Assembly (NCBI RefSeq): GCF_048007035.1
Contig: NZ_CP180355.1
Coordinates: 2,294,001-2,358,000 of the forward strand
Source of the DNA: Imperialibacter sp963977595
GTDB taxonomy: Bacteria > Bacteroidota > Bacteroidia > Cytophagales > Cyclobacteriaceae
Reading direction: 5' to 3'
Length of the DNA stretch: 64,000 nt
Part shown: in pieces, positions 26,701 through 34,179 of the stretch
Numbering within the stretch: the first letter of the stretch is position 1
Layout: each line of letters begins with the position of its first letter
The notes under the pieces: generated by a model
What the model was told of the DNA's origin: nothing
The model's database searches: none
The model's input: the letters and a program-made list of their open reading frames with translations, nothing else
Position numbers and translations under genes: made by a program

Positions 26701-26868
26701 ATTCAGAACAAGATATTTGAACCCTTCTTCACCACCAAAGGCTATGGAAAAGGCACAGGGCTGGGCTTGTCCATCACCTTCGGCATTATTGAGCGGCATG
26801 GTGGAAGCATCGAAGTGGTGAGCACACCTGGCAGCGGCAGTCGGTTCACGATTACATTGCCCGTTTGA
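23746..26868 (+). CDS. TPR-coiled-coil-GAF membrane histidine kinase
   Basis: 1040 residues from TTG 23746, which gives a signal-like N-terminus (LLLLAPLVWGTAFSQ). Domains: periplasmic TPR array about 40-410 (IASLNNIGYLYQYLDEKMLALEYF and similar); a long Glu/Lys/Gln-rich coiled coil 415-540; one transmembrane helix about 543-562 (FFIGVTSLVLVILFLIL); a second coiled coil; GAF about 615-760; HisKA with His797 (GELTAGIAHEINNPVNF); HATPase_c with NLISNALDAV, DDGCGM and GKGTGLGLSITFGI. The 8-base overlap with the upstream REC-kinase implies coupled translation and a shared signalling pathway. The signal is unknown. Confidence 0.94.
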   Translation: MLRKAYILLLLAPLVWGTAFSQETPYPYTEDSLKATSFLLKAEIALSEKRLDSAIFYGNNALAMAESRAIRCLIARSNIVIGDSYKQKEQFASSLNHYLVALREFELLGKQMEASQSNDLIGELYDEWKVPQKAWVYFMKAYEEKKGISDTLGMKYSLGKAATAFELAGNNQKAIENYQLMLQLIKDDDKQAELTLLRRLALLHIDEKKHTLALAYDLQVLSIYQALKDTPGIIASLNNIGYLYQYLDEKMLALEYFKESLELDLKHHNNDPFYVGDMVLLANIGSIYHDMGDNSRALNYFFEAIKSNEARKTPSKTLPLYNEVVATYMKMDQWEKARTFAETAIQIGEKLPQKSEDLIVTYKRLSDIHEHLGDYKQSLSYFKKFAWLSDSISTDRQLHAKSQLNQLLTLDKKENEIRLLMVEKEIKDLALKELQLESQEKQRDIELLQRDNEIQRIILGKQLAEKIQEEQKLKLEQARLEAQNKDNDIELLQKNKFIQDLALKKKELEEKENQKEIEILLQEQAIQDLELTKIKSLRNFFIGVTSLVLVILFLILRSYRINARAKKLLQGQNEEINYQKEEIENQKDKLEESYNDIKRLSEVAKEINSHLSVSDIVQIVFRYIHGLMDYSIVGVGLFEEDSHKLKFQVISKGSASIEKINVSHKKADHPAIACLENSREEIFFDTTLQPDFVGFSTNHSVYRSVIYLPLVVKNKRIGVLTVQHLEAEQYQTYQVNILRSLALHVAIALENASAYQQIAEKTHNLEKALMELKAAQAKLIQAEKMASLGELTAGIAHEINNPVNFVYAGVDGLKNSLQDLITVLNKYAELEESDESNISPAFLQEITALKEQLYFNETKEGMFQVVEAIREGAVRTSQIVHGLRTFSMNDKGDKQLTNLQIGIDNSLVLLSPKIKEKRVRIKKEYGDSMRPVECFPGQINQVFMNLISNALDAVAEKGVVTIRTEGFADKVKIYVEDDGCGMSDDIQNKIFEPFFTTKGYGKGTGLGLSITFGIIERHGGSIEVVSTPGSGSRFTITLPV

Positions 26869-27631
26869 TAAGGTCTTTTACCAGCTGCGCCGTTTTTTCT
26901 GGCTGCTCCATGGGAAACATATGACCAGCATCCACAGCGATGAACTCAGTTTGTTTAAACCTCCTTTTGTGTTCCTCAATGGAAGCTGCAGATCCGATCT
27001 CAAAGCGGTTGGAGTAGAGATAAAAACTTGGTACATCAATCTTCCCGCTTCCCAATGAAAATGGTGTGTGCTTAAAAATCCTGTACTCTTCCTTCGTTGA
27101 AAAATCTAGTTTCGCCCTGCCCTCCTCCGTCTCTACAAGACCGTGCTCAATATAGTCTTTAAAAGCCTCCGGGTGAAAATCTTTGAACAGTGGCTTATTT
27201 CTGAAGCTTTCGGCTACCACCGCCTTACTCTCCCATTCCCACTTTCTCTTTTTTGCTTTTACAGCGGGTGGCACAAGTTTGCCTGAAACGCCAACTATCC
27301 TTGCACCTAATAACAGGAGGCGCATTTTTTGACCAAAAAATGGTGGATCCATCATGATTAACCCTTTGAACAAGTCTGGTCGCTTATAGTAGGCGTTCAG
27401 TGTAACCACAGCCCCAAGAGAGTGACCAAGGCCAATGACTGGCTTCCGTTGCTTTTCAATTGATTCAATGAGCTGATTGGTTAGTGGCACCCAGGAAAAC
27501 CTGGGTTCGAACCTCTTGTCGTGCCCGAACTTTTCCAAATATTGCACATCGTGCGGCGCTAGTTGCTCAAGGAAATAGCGGTAAGTGAGCGCTGTAAACC
27601 CATTGGAATGAGCAAAATGAATAACGGGCAT
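26852..27631 (-). CDS. Alpha/beta hydrolase
   Basis: 259 residues from ATG 27631, which shares one base with the stop of the upstream gene (TAATG). Alpha/beta hydrolase fold: FAHSNGFTALTY (oxyanion region), nucleophile elbow GLGHSLGA, DPPFF, and a C-terminal VDAGHMFPME with the likely catalytic His. The substrate is unknown; esterase- or lipase-type activity fits. Its 3' end overlaps that of the TPR kinase by 17 bases in convergent orientation. Confidence 0.9.
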   Translation of the reverse strand: MPVIHFAHSNGFTALTYRYFLEQLAPHDVQYLEKFGHDKRFEPRFSWVPLTNQLIESIEKQRKPVIGLGHSLGAVVTLNAYYKRPDLFKGLIMMDPPFFGQKMRLLLLGARIVGVSGKLVPPAVKAKKRKWEWESKAVVAESFRNKPLFKDFHPEAFKDYIEHGLVETEEGRAKLDFSTKEEYRIFKHTPFSLGSGKIDVPSFYLYSNRFEIGSAASIEEHKRRFKQTEFIAVDAGHMFPMEQPEKTAQLVKDLIKRAM

Positions 27632-28104
27632 TAATTCTTCCTTTTCTTCGACTTTTTTGCCGGCTCCTGACCTTTTTCCCAATCCTTCTTAAAGTCTTTC
27701 AGAGCAGCTTCCGCCGCATACTGGAAGCCTTGTGCCGGTGAGGAACCCATCGCCTTGCCATCGCTCTGATAAACAGTGTCACTTTTGCAGTCTACCAGGT
27801 ACAGCGACGTATGGTATTTTCCACTTATCCGTTCGTGTGTCTCAAGTTTGAATGTCATTACACTGCAGGAGTCCTGCCTGATCTCGGCATCCCAATTCTC
27901 CCGGGTGTCTCCAATCAGGTGAAACTGCTCTATGGTAAGCCATCTTCTGGCGTACAAACTCACCTGAAACATATCCTTGATGCCCGAGTAATCAATTGTT
28001 TCGACACTCACATGCTGGAATGGGGGGATGGGCGGGGCCGTTTGTGCGTTGGTAAAACAGGATAACGCCATTGATAGAACTACAACCAGAATCACTCTCT
28101 TCAT
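27631..28104 (-). CDS. Secreted protein of unknown function
   Basis: 157 residues from ATG 28104 (MKRVILVVVLSMALSCFTNAQ signal peptide); 11 upstream in-frame codons look spurious. The mature part holds short beta strands (HVSVETIDYSGI, VMTFKLETHERISGKYHTSLYLVD) and ends in a very basic tail (AKKSKKRKN). No family recognised. Coupled by a one-base overlap to the hydrolase gene, so the two are probably expressed together. A -7 element TATTTTTG (minus strand, 28140-28147) lies 36 bases upstream. Confidence 0.8.
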   Translation of the reverse strand: MKRVILVVVLSMALSCFTNAQTAPPIPPFQHVSVETIDYSGIKDMFQVSLYARRWLTIEQFHLIGDTRENWDAEIRQDSCSVMTFKLETHERISGKYHTSLYLVDCKSDTVYQSDGKAMGSSPAQGFQYAAEAALKDFKKDWEKGQEPAKKSKKRKN

Positions 28105-28139
28105 CTTATTCAACAAGTTTTTCAATGTTTTCCTCACTA

Positions 28140-28147
28140 CAAAAATA
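28140..28147 (-). promoter_or_regulatory. Candidate -7 promoter element for the secreted protein/hydrolase pair
   Basis: Minus-strand TATTTTTG, a full TAnnTTTG match, giving a leader of about 29 bases before ATG 28104. No matching -33 box seen. Confidence 0.38.
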
Positions 28148-28289
28148 GAACTCTATTGCATAAATTTACCTATCAGAAGCCGTATTCCACTATCATTCAA
28201 AGTCTTTCATTGAATTTAGCTGGAATAGTTTGAAGCACTTCGGTTCACCTTACCCATCGCCCGTGAAAGAGCTAAATCAAAATACACCA

Positions 28290-28778
28290 ATGGCAGAGCT
28301 TATGAGGCACTTTAACCAAAAAGGCACTGTCGCATGGATTGGTGTTCGTCCGGCAAGGAATGAAGCCGTTTTATCGGTCAAAAATGTGAAAGCAACACCC
28401 GGAAAGGGGCTGGAGGGTGATCGGTTCAAAGGATCGGCCAACAGCCCCAGGCAGGTAACGCTTATTCAGGCTGAGCATCTGGCAACTGTGGCTTCGATGA
28501 TGAGCAAAGAAAATGTTGACCCGGGGTTGTTAAGGAGAAATATTGTGGTGCAGGGCATCAATCTGCTGGCGCTAAAGGACAAAACCTTTGCCATCGGCAC
28601 CGCTGTTCTGGAGATGACCGGCTTGTGCCAACCATGCTCAAAAATGGAGAAGGCATTGGGCTTTGGTGGCTACAACGCCATGAGGGGCCATGGCGGCATC
28701 ACAGCAAAAGTAATACAGGAAGGGGTGATTCAGGTGGGCGATTCGGTGCTTGTTTCAGAAGAAGGTTCGGTTGACTGA
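28290..28778 (+). CDS. MOSC-domain sulfurtransferase-like protein
   Basis: 162 residues from ATG 28290 (MAELMRHFNQKGTVAWIG); an open frame reaches TTG 28230, and GTG 28260 is also possible. The MOSC beta-barrel core is visible: VKATPGKGLEGDRF, RQVTLIQAEHL, LLRRNIVVQGINL, and the conserved Cys in MTGLCQPCSKME. MOSC domains carry sulfur for metal-sulfur cluster formation, including Mo-cofactor sulfuration, or detoxify N-hydroxylated compounds. A link to the Mo hydroxylase at 11915 is possible but speculative. It overlaps the next convergent gene by 49 bases. Confidence 0.86.
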   Translation: MAELMRHFNQKGTVAWIGVRPARNEAVLSVKNVKATPGKGLEGDRFKGSANSPRQVTLIQAEHLATVASMMSKENVDPGLLRRNIVVQGINLLALKDKTFAIGTAVLEMTGLCQPCSKMEKALGFGGYNAMRGHGGITAKVIQEGVIQVGDSVLVSEEGSVD

Positions 28779-29416
28779 TCGCCAGTCTGTTTGCTGTCTG
28801 TCTTTTTCGAGCCAGAAAGCCTATCCAGTTCCCAATGAGGCAGCAGCAAGTCGTTGAACCTGAGCTGATATTGCTCTATCAGCGTTTTCACCATAAAATT
28901 GATCCTTCTTAAGGCGTCTTCCTTGTAGTCGACCCTATTCATCGGATGGTGAATAAACAGCATGATAACCGGAAAAGACTGCTTTCTAAACTCTCCCAAA
29001 ACCGAAGGAATCTGGTCATTCGCCTGCTCGCTGCCCGCCAGTTGCTCATTCGCCTGCCGGGCGAGTTCGCCGATGTGTTTCACCAAATGAACATACAATT
29101 GCTGCGTTTCCTGAGTGGAGTTTGCGTACTCTTCGGTCAGCTCATTGCTGTAATTAGCCACCAGTTTTAGTCCAGTCAGGCAGGCATTCAAGGTCGGGTA
29201 CACATTGGGCTGCCAAAATATTTCTCTGAACGTAAATAAATTCGGGAGCATCTCTGCATCATAATAAGGGTCACTCTCAAGCTGGTGAATGAGCGCTAGA
29301 GAAACCTTTTCACTCACAAAATTTCCCGCTACCAGATTGAAAGACCATTCTGAAGCCTCCTCCCCAATTATTTTCAGAAAAGGCCATATCTCACCGAAAT
29401 CAAGTTTCATAGGCAT
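28730..29416 (-). CDS. Protein of unknown function, helical
   Basis: 228 residues from ATG 29416 (or ATG 29410); the open frame reaches 29911 but that part is antisense to the beta-helix gene and is rejected. Mostly helical (LNACLTGLKLVANYSNELTEEY, QQLYVHLVKHIGELARQANE, RINFMVKTLIEQYQLRFNDLL). The low-complexity Ser/Thr/Glu tail is encoded opposite the end of the MOSC gene. No signal peptide or transmembrane segment, so probably cytoplasmic. I do not recognise a family. Confidence 0.75.
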   Translation of the reverse strand: MPMKLDFGEIWPFLKIIGEEASEWSFNLVAGNFVSEKVSLALIHQLESDPYYDAEMLPNLFTFREIFWQPNVYPTLNACLTGLKLVANYSNELTEEYANSTQETQQLYVHLVKHIGELARQANEQLAGSEQANDQIPSVLGEFRKQSFPVIMLFIHHPMNRVDYKEDALRRINFMVKTLIEQYQLRFNDLLLPHWELDRLSGSKKTDSKQTGDQSTEPSSETSTESPT

Positions 29417-29483
29417 TTGGAAAGATAGGAAGGTAAGCAAAAAGAAAAAAGTTGAGTTTCGTTCATGACTACAGCCCTGCCAA

Positions 29484-29512
29484 TTGTCCTGATGTTTTTT
29501 ATTTTTACTTTG
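29484..29512 (+). promoter_or_regulatory. Promoter candidate for the beta-helix/cytochrome operon
   Basis: TTG (29484-29486), 18 bases, TTACTTTG (29505-29512; one mismatch to TAnnTTTG). It predicts a start near 29519 and a leader of about 24 bases to ATG 29543. Confidence 0.45.
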
Positions 29513-29542
29513 TGACACAAACATTTTGAACAACTCTGACTC

Positions 29543-30826
29543 ATGAAGCACTTTCTCCCTTTGGCCATACTTGCTTTGGTGGTAGCCTCCTGCGGCGAAC
29601 CTGTTACCAGGACTATTCCCTTTGAAGATACCGACTACAAAGATATTTCTCAGGACCTGCAAACCCGGCTCATTATGGCCGAAGCTGGGGATACCATTGT
29701 TATCGCACCCGGCCACTATGTGTTTAAAAGAAGCCTTACGCTGGAAGGAAAAGACAGCATCACCATTATGGGTGCCGGAATGGACAAAACCATTCTCTCC
29801 TTTCACGAACAAACAGAGGGAGCTGAGGGACTGAGGATCCAAAACGGAAACCAGATAGTGCTCAAAGATTTGACGATCAGAGATGCAGTTGGCGACAATA
29901 TCAAGATACAAGACATCAACGGGCTGGAGCTGATCAACGTGAAATCGGAATGGACAGGTGAGCCTGAAGAAACCAACGGCGCCTATGCGATCTACCCTGT
30001 GATGTGCAAAAATGTTTTGATCGACCGGTGTGTCGCTATTGGCGCCTCAGATGCTGGCATTTATGTGGGCCAGTCGCACAACGTCATCGTGAGCAACTCT
30101 ACGGCCTACAATAATGTGGCAGGCATCGAAATAGAAAATACCACAAGTGCAGATGTTTTCAATAATGAAGCTTATGACAATACCGGAGGCATCCTTGTTT
30201 TCGACCTGCCGGGTCTTTCCCAATTAGGTGGAAGCGTCAGGGTGTTTGACAACAAGGTAAGTAGCAATAATTTCCGAAACTTCGCTCCTAAAGGAAACAT
30301 AGTGGCCTCGGTGCCACCAGGCACAGGCGTGATGGTGCTGGCGATGACATCAGTAGAAATTTTTAACAACAAGGTATCTGAAAACCGAACGGCAGGAGTG
30401 TCTGTCATCAGCTATGACTTTGTGATGGCGGCAGCAGCCATGGACGATTCGAATGATGGCGATGCCCAAACATCGCAGAATGAAGTCGCCTATAAAGCAG
30501 ACAAAAAATACAAATCTATCCCCTCCAACATCTTTATCCACGACAACACTATTAGCAACAGCTTTGCACTACCCTCTCTCGAAAGTGATATTGGCTATCT
30601 GCTTGTATGGCAATTCGGGCTCTCCATTCCTGACATTATGTGGGACGGCATCACGGCTAATCCGGGTGACAAGGTAATATGTGTGCAAGGCAATGGTGAC
30701 GCATCGTTTGCCAATATGGACGCTGCCAACGATTTTGAAGACAGCAACCGGGATATTGATGCACACACATGTTCAGGAAATGTGCTTCCCCCGGTCGTTT
30801 TAGAAAAAGCAGTTGCGTCGCTATGA
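29543..30826 (+). CDS. Parallel beta-helix repeat lipoprotein (TIGR03805-like)
   Basis: 427 residues with a lipoprotein signal (MKHFLPLAILALVVASCGEP, lipid Cys17). The body is a right-handed parallel beta-helix of the NosD/pectate-lyase type, with repeats such as NVLIDRCVAIGASDAGIYVG, NVIVSNSTAYNNVAGIEIEN and TSVEIFNNKVSENRTAGVSV. TIGR03805 proteins occur in a fixed pair with a cytochrome-like partner, as here. The family role is not established; polysaccharide binding or lysis outside the inner membrane is possible. The stop overlaps the start of the cytochrome gene (ATGA), so translation is coupled. Confidence 0.88.
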   Translation: MKHFLPLAILALVVASCGEPVTRTIPFEDTDYKDISQDLQTRLIMAEAGDTIVIAPGHYVFKRSLTLEGKDSITIMGAGMDKTILSFHEQTEGAEGLRIQNGNQIVLKDLTIRDAVGDNIKIQDINGLELINVKSEWTGEPEETNGAYAIYPVMCKNVLIDRCVAIGASDAGIYVGQSHNVIVSNSTAYNNVAGIEIENTTSADVFNNEAYDNTGGILVFDLPGLSQLGGSVRVFDNKVSSNNFRNFAPKGNIVASVPPGTGVMVLAMTSVEIFNNKVSENRTAGVSVISYDFVMAAAAMDDSNDGDAQTSQNEVAYKADKKYKSIPSNIFIHDNTISNSFALPSLESDIGYLLVWQFGLSIPDIMWDGITANPGDKVICVQGNGDASFANMDAANDFEDSNRDIDAHTCSGNVLPPVVLEKAVASL

Positions 30827-31938
30827 GGTTTTTTGTTCCCGTCCTTTTCCTGTTAGCTTTTTTTACGGCCTGTGACTCAGGTCAGAAAAAAGAAGCCAGC
30901 CAAAAAGCAGCTCCTGTTACGTTAAGAACCAACAACGACAATATCCGGCAAAACAGGCAACCTCTTTCACTTGGCCCCGACAAGCTGTCGGAGTTCGGGT
31001 TCTTCGAAGGAAAACTATCGGACTTAATGCCTGGCAAAGGTATTATCCCCTACGATCTGAACATGCCATTGTTCTCCGACTATGCCGACAAAAGCAGGTT
31101 TGTGGCCGTGCCTCCTGAGAAAGTGATCACCGTGTCGGAAGATGGCTCTCTTGATTTCCCTGTCGGCACAAGGCTCATTAAAACCTTCCACTACCCTGCC
31201 AAAAACGAGGCAGACAAAAAGCTGATGGAGACAAGGGTGATAGAAAAGACCAATAAAGAGTGGAAGGCTCTGACCTATATTTGGAACGATGAGCAAACGG
31301 AGGCGTTTCTTGAAGTAGCTGGCGGTAATATCGATGTTGAACTAGAGCAAGATGGCGTGCTGCAAAAGGTAAGCTACTCTGTGCCAGATATTAATCAGTG
31401 CAAAACTTGCCACGGCAGATCCAACGCTGTGATTCCCCTGGGACCAAAACTCTCACAGCTGAACAGAGACTACACCTACTCGGAAGGTGGAACGCAAAAT
31501 CAATTGCGCTACTGGAAAAGCAAGGGCATCCTTGACCTCAACGAAGAGCCTTCCACAATCGGAAAATTTCCTGAATGGAGTTCCGCACACACCAATGTCG
31601 GTTTGGCCGCCAGGGCCTATCTCGATGCCAACTGTGGTTCCTGCCATCACCCGGAAGGTTCAGCCAACACGTCGGGGCTATTCCTCACCTTTGACGTCAA
31701 CGACAGAAGCAAGTATGGCATTATGAAAAAACCCGTTGCAGCAGGCAAGGGATCAGGCGGGCGGCTTTTCGGTATAGTACCAGGCAAACCAGAAGAGTCC
31801 ATCCTGGTTTTCAGAATGGAGTCTACTAATCCTGGTATAATGATGCCAGAACTTGGCAGGTCTTTGCCTCATAAAGAAGGGGTGGCGCTTATCCGTCAGT
31901 GGATAGCCGAATTGGAGGCAAACGCTCCCTCACAATAG
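30823..31938 (+). CDS. Diheme c-type cytochrome lipoprotein (SO2930 / TIGR03806-like)
   Basis: 371 residues from ATG 30823, which overlaps the upstream stop by 4 bases and gives a lipoprotein signal (LFLLAFFTACDS). Two heme c attachment motifs: C193-K-T-C196-H197 and C271-G-S-C274-H275. The N-terminal part (KLSEFGFFEGKLSDLMPGKG, IPYDLNMPLFSDYADK, FPVGTRLIKTFHYP) is that of the SO2930/HNE_0200 family. Met residues near the C-terminus (GIMMPELGRS) may be a sixth heme ligand. Likely a periplasm- or surface-facing electron carrier or oxidoreductase working with the beta-helix partner. Confidence 0.9.
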   Translation: MRFFVPVLFLLAFFTACDSGQKKEASQKAAPVTLRTNNDNIRQNRQPLSLGPDKLSEFGFFEGKLSDLMPGKGIIPYDLNMPLFSDYADKSRFVAVPPEKVITVSEDGSLDFPVGTRLIKTFHYPAKNEADKKLMETRVIEKTNKEWKALTYIWNDEQTEAFLEVAGGNIDVELEQDGVLQKVSYSVPDINQCKTCHGRSNAVIPLGPKLSQLNRDYTYSEGGTQNQLRYWKSKGILDLNEEPSTIGKFPEWSSAHTNVGLAARAYLDANCGSCHHPEGSANTSGLFLTFDVNDRSKYGIMKKPVAAGKGSGGRLFGIVPGKPEESILVFRMESTNPGIMMPELGRSLPHKEGVALIRQWIAELEANAPSQ

Positions 31939-31995
31939 TTTGTTTTTGCAGGCCTTAGGGGCTTACCAATAATTTCTTGTCTTTCAGGAGAGTAC

Positions 31996-32033
31996 ACGTT
32001 AAAATTAACGAACCTTTAACATGATTTTAACGT
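31996..32033. promoter_or_regulatory. Inverted repeat upstream of the 73-aa protein gene
   Basis: ACGTTAAAAT (31996-32005), 18 bases, ATTTTAACGT (32024-32033): a perfect 10-base inverted repeat. A -7-like TATGCTTG follows at 32053-32060, so the right arm would lie around -33. This is consistent with a binding site for a dimeric regulator. Confidence 0.4.
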
Positions 32034-32080
32034 CCTAGGAAAAATAAAATAGTATGCTTGCATAATAAATTCAAAGGGTC

Positions 32081-32302
32081 ATGTTTAAGTTAAAACCCAT
32101 CTATCTTAACGGTAAAAAGTTCATTCAACTTTCTCAGTTGCCAATGCGCCAGGCCAACGCTTTGTTGTCGTGGCTGCCGGGTAAAAGTATCATGCGCCTG
32201 ATCAACGACGGCGTTGAGCTTGAAGACTGTATCGACTATTCCAACTATGAATACTGGTTCGATACTTACTTCAAGAAAAGAGAGTTCGAACTGGACTTTT
32301 GA
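32081..32302 (+). CDS. Small conserved-looking protein of unknown function
   Basis: 73 residues (opening MFKLKPIYLNGKKFIQLSQL), compact, mixed charge, ending YWFDTYFKKREFELDF. No signal peptide, transmembrane segment or Cys pair. The clean ATG, an upstream -7-like element and neighbour-like codon use support a real gene. I do not recognise a family. Confidence 0.68.
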   Translation: MFKLKPIYLNGKKFIQLSQLPMRQANALLSWLPGKSIMRLINDGVELEDCIDYSNYEYWFDTYFKKREFELDF

Positions 32303-32328
32303 TATTTTTTCGAATTAAGATACTCCCT

Positions 32329-32346
32329 CCCGACACGTCCGTCGGG
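32329..32346. other. Short GC-rich hairpin between the 73-aa gene and recJ
   Basis: CCCGAC / GTCGGG with a 6-base loop, a perfect 6-base stem. No T-run follows, so it is not a textbook terminator; it may pause transcription between the two genes. Confidence 0.35.
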
Positions 32347-32406
32347 CATGTGACCTTATTCTCCTCATTTCTTTACAGACTATCGCTCATCAATCGATTG
32401 AATTTG

Positions 32407-32414
32407 TATTTTTG
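32407..32414 (+). promoter_or_regulatory. Candidate -7 promoter element for recJ
   Basis: TATTTTTG, a full TAnnTTTG match, about 50 bases before ATG 32464. No TTG at the ideal -33 spacing. Confidence 0.4.
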
Positions 32415-32463
32415 GAAATAACCTGTTTTTCATATTTCCCAAGTACTTCAATCGCCGCAATAA

Positions 32464-34164
32464 ATGAGCAAAAGATGGGTATACAGAGACCTACCTGATC
32501 CCGAAACAGTGCATTCGCTGGCTTCTGGCATTAAGGTGAGCGATACCCTGGCAGCATTGCTGGTGCAAAGAGGCTATTCCACATTCGAAGAGACCCGTGC
32601 CTTTTTCAGGCCACACCTCGGCCAGCTGCATGATCCATTTCTGATGAAGGACATGGAAAAGGCCGTGAACAGGTTGAGCGAGGCGATTTTCAAAAAAGAA
32701 AAAATCCTTATCTATGGCGACTATGATGTGGATGGCACCACTTCTGTGGCACTGGCTTATGGCTTTCTCCGTAAGTATCATTCCAATATTGACTACTACA
32801 TCCCCGACCGTTACGATGAGGGCTATGGCATCTCAGAAACTGGTGTCCGCTGGGCGGCCGAGCAGGGTTTTACGCTTGTCATTGCGCTGGACTGTGGCAT
32901 AAAAGCAGTTTCGAAAGTAGAGCTGGCCAACTCCCTGGGGGTCGATTTCATCATTTGCGACCATCACCTTCCGGGTCCTGAGCTGCCCAAGGCATTTGCC
33001 GTCCTTGACCCAAAACGCCTCGATTGCGATTACCCGTTTGATGGGCTCAGCGGCTGTGGAGTGGGTTTCAAGCTCATGCAGGCCTTTGCCATTCAGAACA
33101 CTGTCGACATCCAGGAGCTTTATCTCTACCTCGACCTGGTGGCTGTCAGCATTGCTTCCGACATTGTACCTGTTGTAGGCGAAAACAGGGTGCTGGCCTA
33201 CTTTGGCTTGCAGAAGCTCAATAAATCGCCTTTGCCTGGCCTGAAAGCTTTGAAAAACCTTTCGGGTATCCGGGGAGATGTTACAGTGACCCGGGTAGTC
33301 TTTGGCATTGGGCCTCGCATCAACGCCGCCGGTCGAATCGATCATGCCGGTGCGGCAGTGGAACTATTGCTCGCCAGAACGGAAGAAGAAGCTGAAGAGT
33401 TGGCAGCTCAGCTTGACATCAAAAATGACCTTAGAAAGGGCTTTGACGAAAACATTACAAAAGAGGCACTTGCAATAATTGAAGAAGAAGATCAGCTCAA
33501 AAAATCTTTTTCGACTGTGCTTTATAGAGAAAACTGGCACAAGGGCGTTATAGGGATTGTAGCGTCCCGTTGCATAGAAAAGTTTTACAGGCCAACCATT
33601 ATCCTGACTGAATCAAATAGCAAAGCAACGGGTAGCGCCCGGTCAGTGGTGGGCTTCGATGTGTACGAAGCCATAGCAGAGTGTGCTGACTTACTCGATC
33701 AGTACGGTGGTCATAAGTACGCCGCCGGGCTAACAATGAATTTGGACAAGGTTGAGGCCTTTAAGGAACGGTTTGAAGAGGTGGTGGCCAGAAGAATTAC
33801 GCCAGAAATGCTGGAGCCAATCATTGACATCGACCTGGCGATTCCAATTGAGGGTATCAACCACAAGTTTTTCAATATATTAAGGCAAATGGCTCCTTTT
33901 GGGCCAGGCAACATGCAACCGGTGTTCGTGTCCACCAACGTAGTTGCCAAATCGGTAAAGCAGCTGAAAGACATACACCTGAAAATGTTTTTGAGCCAGG
34001 AAGGCTCCAAGGCTTCGCTTGAAGCGATTGCTTTTGGATTTGGCGAGTACTACGATGCTATTGCTGATGGCGCACCTTTCAATGTGGCGTATACCATCGA
34101 AGAGAATGACTTTATGGGAAACAAAACCATGCAATTACACATCAAAGATTTGAAGCTTGATTAA
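32464..34164 (+). CDS. recJ: Single-stranded-DNA-specific 5'-3' exonuclease RecJ
   Basis: 566 residues. DHH phosphoesterase motifs: YGDYDVDGTTS (motif I), ALDCGIK, CDHHLPGPELPKA (DHH), then DHHA1 with QYGGHKYAAGLTM, and a C-terminal OB-like domain (RQMAPFGPGNMQPVF). Mn/Mg-dependent degradation of single-stranded DNA in recombination and mismatch or base-excision repair. Length fits the family. It leads a tight same-strand run with lptB (15-base gap) and the GH3-like gene. Confidence 0.96.
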   Translation: MSKRWVYRDLPDPETVHSLASGIKVSDTLAALLVQRGYSTFEETRAFFRPHLGQLHDPFLMKDMEKAVNRLSEAIFKKEKILIYGDYDVDGTTSVALAYGFLRKYHSNIDYYIPDRYDEGYGISETGVRWAAEQGFTLVIALDCGIKAVSKVELANSLGVDFIICDHHLPGPELPKAFAVLDPKRLDCDYPFDGLSGCGVGFKLMQAFAIQNTVDIQELYLYLDLVAVSIASDIVPVVGENRVLAYFGLQKLNKSPLPGLKALKNLSGIRGDVTVTRVVFGIGPRINAAGRIDHAGAAVELLLARTEEEAEELAAQLDIKNDLRKGFDENITKEALAIIEEEDQLKKSFSTVLYRENWHKGVIGIVASRCIEKFYRPTIILTESNSKATGSARSVVGFDVYEAIAECADLLDQYGGHKYAAGLTMNLDKVEAFKERFEEVVARRITPEMLEPIIDIDLAIPIEGINHKFFNILRQMAPFGPGNMQPVFVSTNVVAKSVKQLKDIHLKMFLSQEGSKASLEAIAFGFGEYYDAIADGAPFNVAYTIEENDFMGNKTMQLHIKDLKLD

Positions 34165-34179
34165 TACCTGGAAGGATCA

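Noticed and set aside
29417..29911. N-terminal extension of the 28730-29416 gene up to an ATG at 29911
   Set aside because: It is antisense to the first part of the beta-helix gene, which has a signal peptide and family motifs; the extension shows no domain. ATG 29416 or 29410 fits better.
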